In this document: positions 60,499 through 64,000 of the stretch, one piece after another
Numbering within the stretch: position 1 is the stretch's first letter
Layout of the letters: the number at the start of each line of letters is the position of its first letter
Source: Agrostemma githago
Taxonomy: Eukaryota > Streptophyta > Magnoliopsida > Caryophyllales > Caryophyllaceae
Direction of reading: 5' to 3'
Length of the DNA: 64,000 nt
Assembly: GCA_958450325.1 (NCBI GenBank)
Contig: OY288262.1
Span: forward strand, 7,669,142 to 7,733,141
Program-made: the position numbers and the translations under genes
Notes under the pieces: model-generated
Told to the model about the DNA's origin: nothing
Databases searched by the model: none
What the model saw: the letters and a program-made list of their open reading frames with translations, nothing else

Positions 60499-61740
60499 CT
60501 AAATTTCGGCAGCTGACGCACCTTGGTTTTGAACTTGACCCACCGTATTTGCTAGTTGCTTTATCATCTCTTCTAGTGATACGGAATATGGTTGAGGTGC
60601 AAGAGGTCTAAAATTATTTTGATTAGAGGGTCTAGGTCCTGAAGCATATCTAAGATTATGGTGATCTTTCCATCCCTCATTATAAGTGTTCGAATACGGG
60701 TCATATTTCCTATTTTGGTTACTATTAAAACCACCCATAGCATTCACATTTTCAGACATACCAAGCTGACCGGCCTCACTAACTCGCAAATTATCAGAAC
60801 TTACAGCAAAGACGGTCTTTTTCGAATGATCAGTGACAAGTTTCGAGACAAGAGTAGTCAAAGTCGCAATTTGTTGGCCATTTTCTTGAATTTGATCCCT
60901 TAAATCAGTCATATCAGCACTACTAATCTCATTTACTACACCTACATCCTTCCGAGAACTAAATTGTTGGGTATTTAAAGCCATGTTATTTAGTAGTTTC
61001 CTAGCCTCGGTTGGTGTTTTATCAGCCAACATTCCTCCACTCGCCGCATCAATGTATTGTCTATCCTTACTTAAAAGACCCTCGTAAAAATAAAACAATA
61101 ACAGTTGCTCAGTTATTTGGTGTTGAGGACACGATGCACATAGCCTATTAAATCTTTCCCAATATTCACATAAAGACTCATCATAGCCCTGTTTAATACC
61201 ACTTATTTCCTTCCTAATAGAAGCGAAACTACTAGCGGGTTGAAATTTTTCTAGAAAAGCAATTTTTAAGGTATCCCAGCTAGTAATAGAACTTGGTGGT
61301 AAGTAAAATAACCATTGTTTAGCAACCCCCTCTAACGAGAATGGAAAAGCCCGCAATTTAATGTTCTCCGGTTTAACCCCCTCACATTCCATAGAAGAGC
61401 ACGTTAAATCAAAAGCAACTAGATGCATATTAGGCAATTCATCTAATTTATTGTAAAACTTAGGGAGTAAACTAAGAAAATCGGAATTTAACTTTAAAGG
61501 TTTTTCAAGAGTAGGAAATACGATACTCAATGGGGCGGTCGTCACATCTGGTGTAGCCAATTGCTTTAAAGTCTTTTCAGTCATCTCTACTTCTTCCTCT
61601 TCAATAAAAAACTTGTCGACCTCTAACGATTCCTCGGCCTTTCTTCTCAGAAATTCTTTCCTTAGTCTCCTTGCGGTTTTCTCGATTTCGGGATTGAAAA
61701 TTGTAGCTCCCCTGGATCGACGAGTGTTATGCTTATGCAT
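60499..61740 (-). CDS. Gag of an Athila-like Ty3/gypsy element, C-terminally truncated
   Basis: The 413-codon frame starts at 61740 with MHKHNTRRSRGA. The gag core includes FSLEGVAKQWLFYLPPSSI, TWDTLK-type SWDTLKIAFLEKFQPAS, GYDESLCEYWERFNRLCASC and YFYEGLLSKDRQYIDAASGG (residues about 130-240), followed by EARKLLNNMALN. These are standard for Athila gag. The frame is clean, but its last residues run into the neighbouring Tat-like leader, so the C-terminus and all of pol are cut off. Confidence 0.92.
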   Translation of the reverse strand: MHKHNTRRSRGATIFNPEIEKTARRLRKEFLRRKAEESLEVDKFFIEEEEVEMTEKTLKQLATPDVTTAPLSIVFPTLEKPLKLNSDFLSLLPKFYNKLDELPNMHLVAFDLTCSSMECEGVKPENIKLRAFPFSLEGVAKQWLFYLPPSSITSWDTLKIAFLEKFQPASSFASIRKEISGIKQGYDESLCEYWERFNRLCASCPQHQITEQLLLFYFYEGLLSKDRQYIDAASGGMLADKTPTEARKLLNNMALNTQQFSSRKDVGVVNEISSADMTDLRDQIQENGQQIATLTTLVSKLVTDHSKKTVFAVSSDNLRVSEAGQLGMSENVNAMGGFNSNQNRKYDPYSNTYNEGWKDHHNLRYASGPRPSNQNNFRPLAPQPYSVSLEEMIKQLANTVGQVQNQGASAAEI

Positions 61741-62184
61741 ACACCTATAAAAAAATAATTAGTATGAAACATGACAGAAATTAGTTCAAACTGATATTAA
61801 AAATTTAACTAAACAAGGTAGTACATGTCGAAAACAAAATAAGCAGCACCTTACTCCTCACTCAAAATTATGTCTCAAGTTTCGTGCCAATTAAACAAAA
61901 TACGAAACATGAAACATGAATGTGAACGTGTATATATATACGAAAATTCAATATACGAAACATGAACGTGAAGAATTATATACAATACACCAACTATGGC
62001 ACACAGTCAACTTGGTATTTTTAATTGTATAGCACTACGTGGGAATTAAAACATGAACGTAGCGTATATATATTCACACACTATTAAAACATACCATGAA
62101 TTTAAACATGTTATTATACATAATATAATCAGGACCGAAAATATAATACACACATGCACAAGCTAGAATGAATAATTATATGTC
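61741..62184 (-). mobile_element. Untranslated leader of the Athila-like element
   Basis: AT-rich leader between the primer-binding site and gag, with repeated CGAAACATGAACGTG-type phrases and TATA runs. No coding sequence. Confidence 0.7.
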
Positions 62185-62202
62185 TCCCCGGCAACGGCGC
62201 CA
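62185..62202 (-). promoter_or_regulatory. Primer-binding site complementary to tRNA-Asp
   Basis: On the minus strand it reads TGGCGCCGTTGCCGGGGA, the complement of the 3' end of plant tRNA-Asp including CCA. It lies 5 bp from the LTR edge, as expected for priming of minus-strand DNA. This site is typical of Athila elements. Confidence 0.92.
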
Positions 62203-62207
62203 AAATT

Positions 62208-62781
62208 TGATATGTGTCGTTACCGCACTCAAATTAATAATTTATAACCTTACTCTTATCACACTAACGATATTAAAAATTACGTAGTATAGTACAAGTA
62301 AGGGTCGATCCCACGGAAAGACGATTTATTCATTAACTAGTCCAGTACATATTTACACGATTATATTAACAATATTAACAAGAATATATACGGAATGGGG
62401 GAATTAATTAATTGACTCGAATAATCTAAACTAATGAATTACTATGTAATAACTATAACTAATATCCTAATATATACAAGTGAAACAAGCATAATAATTC
62501 AGCTCATATATTTCTTATACTTGGTTAAGTATTCAGTTACTAAATCGACTCGTCGTATCCATATTATTTTATCAATAGATTAATGGTAGAGAATTTAGCC
62601 GCTAAATCTCCCTATCCTTCCTTACTTATAATCGGTGTCGAGCCGCTCGACCACCAATCCTAACTAATTAATTATTACGTAAGTTTCGACGCTCCGTAAG
62701 TTAACTAGTCGCATTAAGGACAAGAAAGACATCATTAATCCTAGTCAATTAAAATTAACTAGATCAAATTATACTCCTAGA
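62208..62781 (-). mobile_element. 5' LTR of the Athila-like element, cut by a LINE
   Basis: The LTR edge TGATATGTGTCG (plus strand) faces the primer-binding site. The block GGGTCGATCCCACGGAAAGACGA at 62303-62325 is a familiar feature of Athila LTR ends. Sequence is interrupted at 62782 by the poly-T end of a minus-strand LINE. The rest of the LTR lies outside the window. Confidence 0.8.
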
Positions 62782-64000
62782 TTTTTTTTTGGTGAAAGGT
62801 AAGTATATATATAAAGAATGTGTAACCAAATACAAAAAACACCAACTGATTACATCAATTTATGTAACCAATTAGCGTCTCGAGAATGAATGAGGTATTT
62901 AATCTTACACTTTATTCTATTTAACACATCTTTTTTGATCACGTTAGCCGTAATCTGTGGAATCGGTACGAATCTATCGAGCCTGCACAAGTTTCTTTGC
63001 CTCCAAATGTGGTAAATTGCTGCATTAATCATAGCCCGAATTACATTGCACTGAAGCTTCGAACCCCTCACCTTCTTCGCCCATAAAAGACCATCCACCG
63101 CCGGAATAATCTTATGGATCCAATTACTCAAAATAGCCATAATCCTCATGCTCCGGCAACACCCAAAGAATAAGTGATCTATATCTTCCGGATGCGCCTC
63201 ACAAAAATAACACAAGTTCGAGTCAGCAAGCCCGAACTTCAAAAGCTTCACTCTCATATTCAAAGCACCCCGAAACACTAACCACGAAATGAAGCTGTGT
63301 TTCGGTTCACTCCAATTGCTCCAAACTAGTCTCCACCACGTTACCTGCGGCCTTTGTCCTCGAAATTCGTCATATGCCTTCGATATGGAGTACCGTAAAT
63401 CCGAACCATGCCATTTATCATTAACGTACTGATGTTTAATCTTATCCTTAGCTTGACAAATTTTTCTCCAAGCCCAAGTTACATCCGAATGGAGTTGAAA
63501 GTCCCTCCAAGGAGTACCTTTCAAATAAATATTATTCACCCACCGAACCCATAACCTATCAGGCTGATCAAAAACCCATGACGCAATTTTTGCCACTGCC
63601 GCCTCATTCCAAGTAACAAGATCCCTCAGACCCAACCCTTCCTCAGCCTTGGGACAACAAATTTTTTCCCAGCTCACAAGTGCCCGATTAGTACCTTCCA
63701 CCCCACCATCCCAAAGAAAGTTCCGGCAGAGTGAACCAATAGGAGCCATTATATATTTCGGGATAATAAAAATCATGGCCCAGTAATTGTGCAATTGAGA
63801 TAACACAGACTGCACCAAAGTTAATCTACCCGCATATGAAAGTTTACGAGCTCCAATACCTGAGATTCGCGCAGTGATCCGTGCTAACAACTTTCCACAA
63901 TCAATCTTGCCCAATTTGGTACTCTGAATAGGAAATCCAAGGTACCAAAAAGGCAATGCTCCTTCCACACAGCCTGAAAAGTTCAGAATCGCAGCTTTCC
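62782..64000 (-). mobile_element. L1-type LINE 3' part, running off the window
   Basis: Poly-T at 62782-62790 is the poly-A tail of a minus-strand LINE inserted into the Athila LTR. The open frame runs from the window end to a stop at 62850. It encodes the region after the reverse transcriptase core (LPFWYLGFPIQSTKLGKIDC, RKLSYAGRLTLVQSVLSQLH, WDGG, EEGLGLRDLVTWNEAA) and the zinc-binding zf-RVT domain (CYFCEAHPEDIDHLFFGC). No stops or shifts occur in the visible 380 codons, so it is younger than the LINE at 49240. Confidence 0.92.

Noticed and set aside
62185..62202. A tRNA-Asp gene fragment
   Set aside because: Only the 3' 18 bases match, at the LTR edge, so it is a primer-binding site and not a tRNA gene.

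Overview
This window is a stretch of plant nuclear genome, almost certainly a eudicot. The signs are one ordinary intron-rich plant gene (a PP6-type phosphatase) surrounded by plant transposon families: Tat-, Athila- and copia-type LTR retrotransposons, L1-type LINEs, an RPA-carrying Helitron, PIF/Harbinger elements, Stowaway and Tourist-like MITEs, and Mutator-like foldback elements. The palindrome-rich Tat LTRs made me think of Caryophyllales, but I cannot prove this from the sequence.

Layout. 1-5852: the 3' end of a Tat-like Ty3/gypsy element (LTR 602-2781) inserted into a broken copia element, which also carries a foldback element (3686-4776) and ends in a 270-bp LTR. 6625-13426 (minus): a complete ten-exon gene for the PP6 catalytic subunit (FyPP type, 303 aa), the only clearly intact host gene. 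14080-42318: a Tourist-like MITE split in two by a 27.6-kb Helitron (14413-42022). The Helitron holds two RPA1-like genes at its 5' side and a decayed Rep/helicase gene at its 3' side. It is loaded with later insertions: a Tat solo LTR, a Stowaway, a PIF-type MITE, a foldback element nested inside a relative, and a second solo LTR with a 1,145-bp tandem duplication.

42349-48231: a second Tourist-like MITE, then a PIF/Harbinger element (43078-48231). This has a decayed transposase, a decayed Myb-like partner gene, a small plus-strand two-exon gene and its own foldback insertion. 48297: the 3' terminus of another Helitron on the minus strand. 49240-52907: an L1-type LINE (ORF1, endonuclease, reverse transcriptase) cut off by a minus-strand Tat-like element (52908-about 60500) that has gag but no visible pol. 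About 60499-62781: the gag, primer-binding site and LTR of an Athila-like element on the minus strand, whose LTR is broken by another L1-type LINE running off the window end.

No host genes cooperate here. The functional units are transposons: RPA-like proteins plus Rep/helicase for Helitron replication, and transposase plus Myb-like protein for PIF. Most are broken. Target-site duplications let many insertions be ordered in time.
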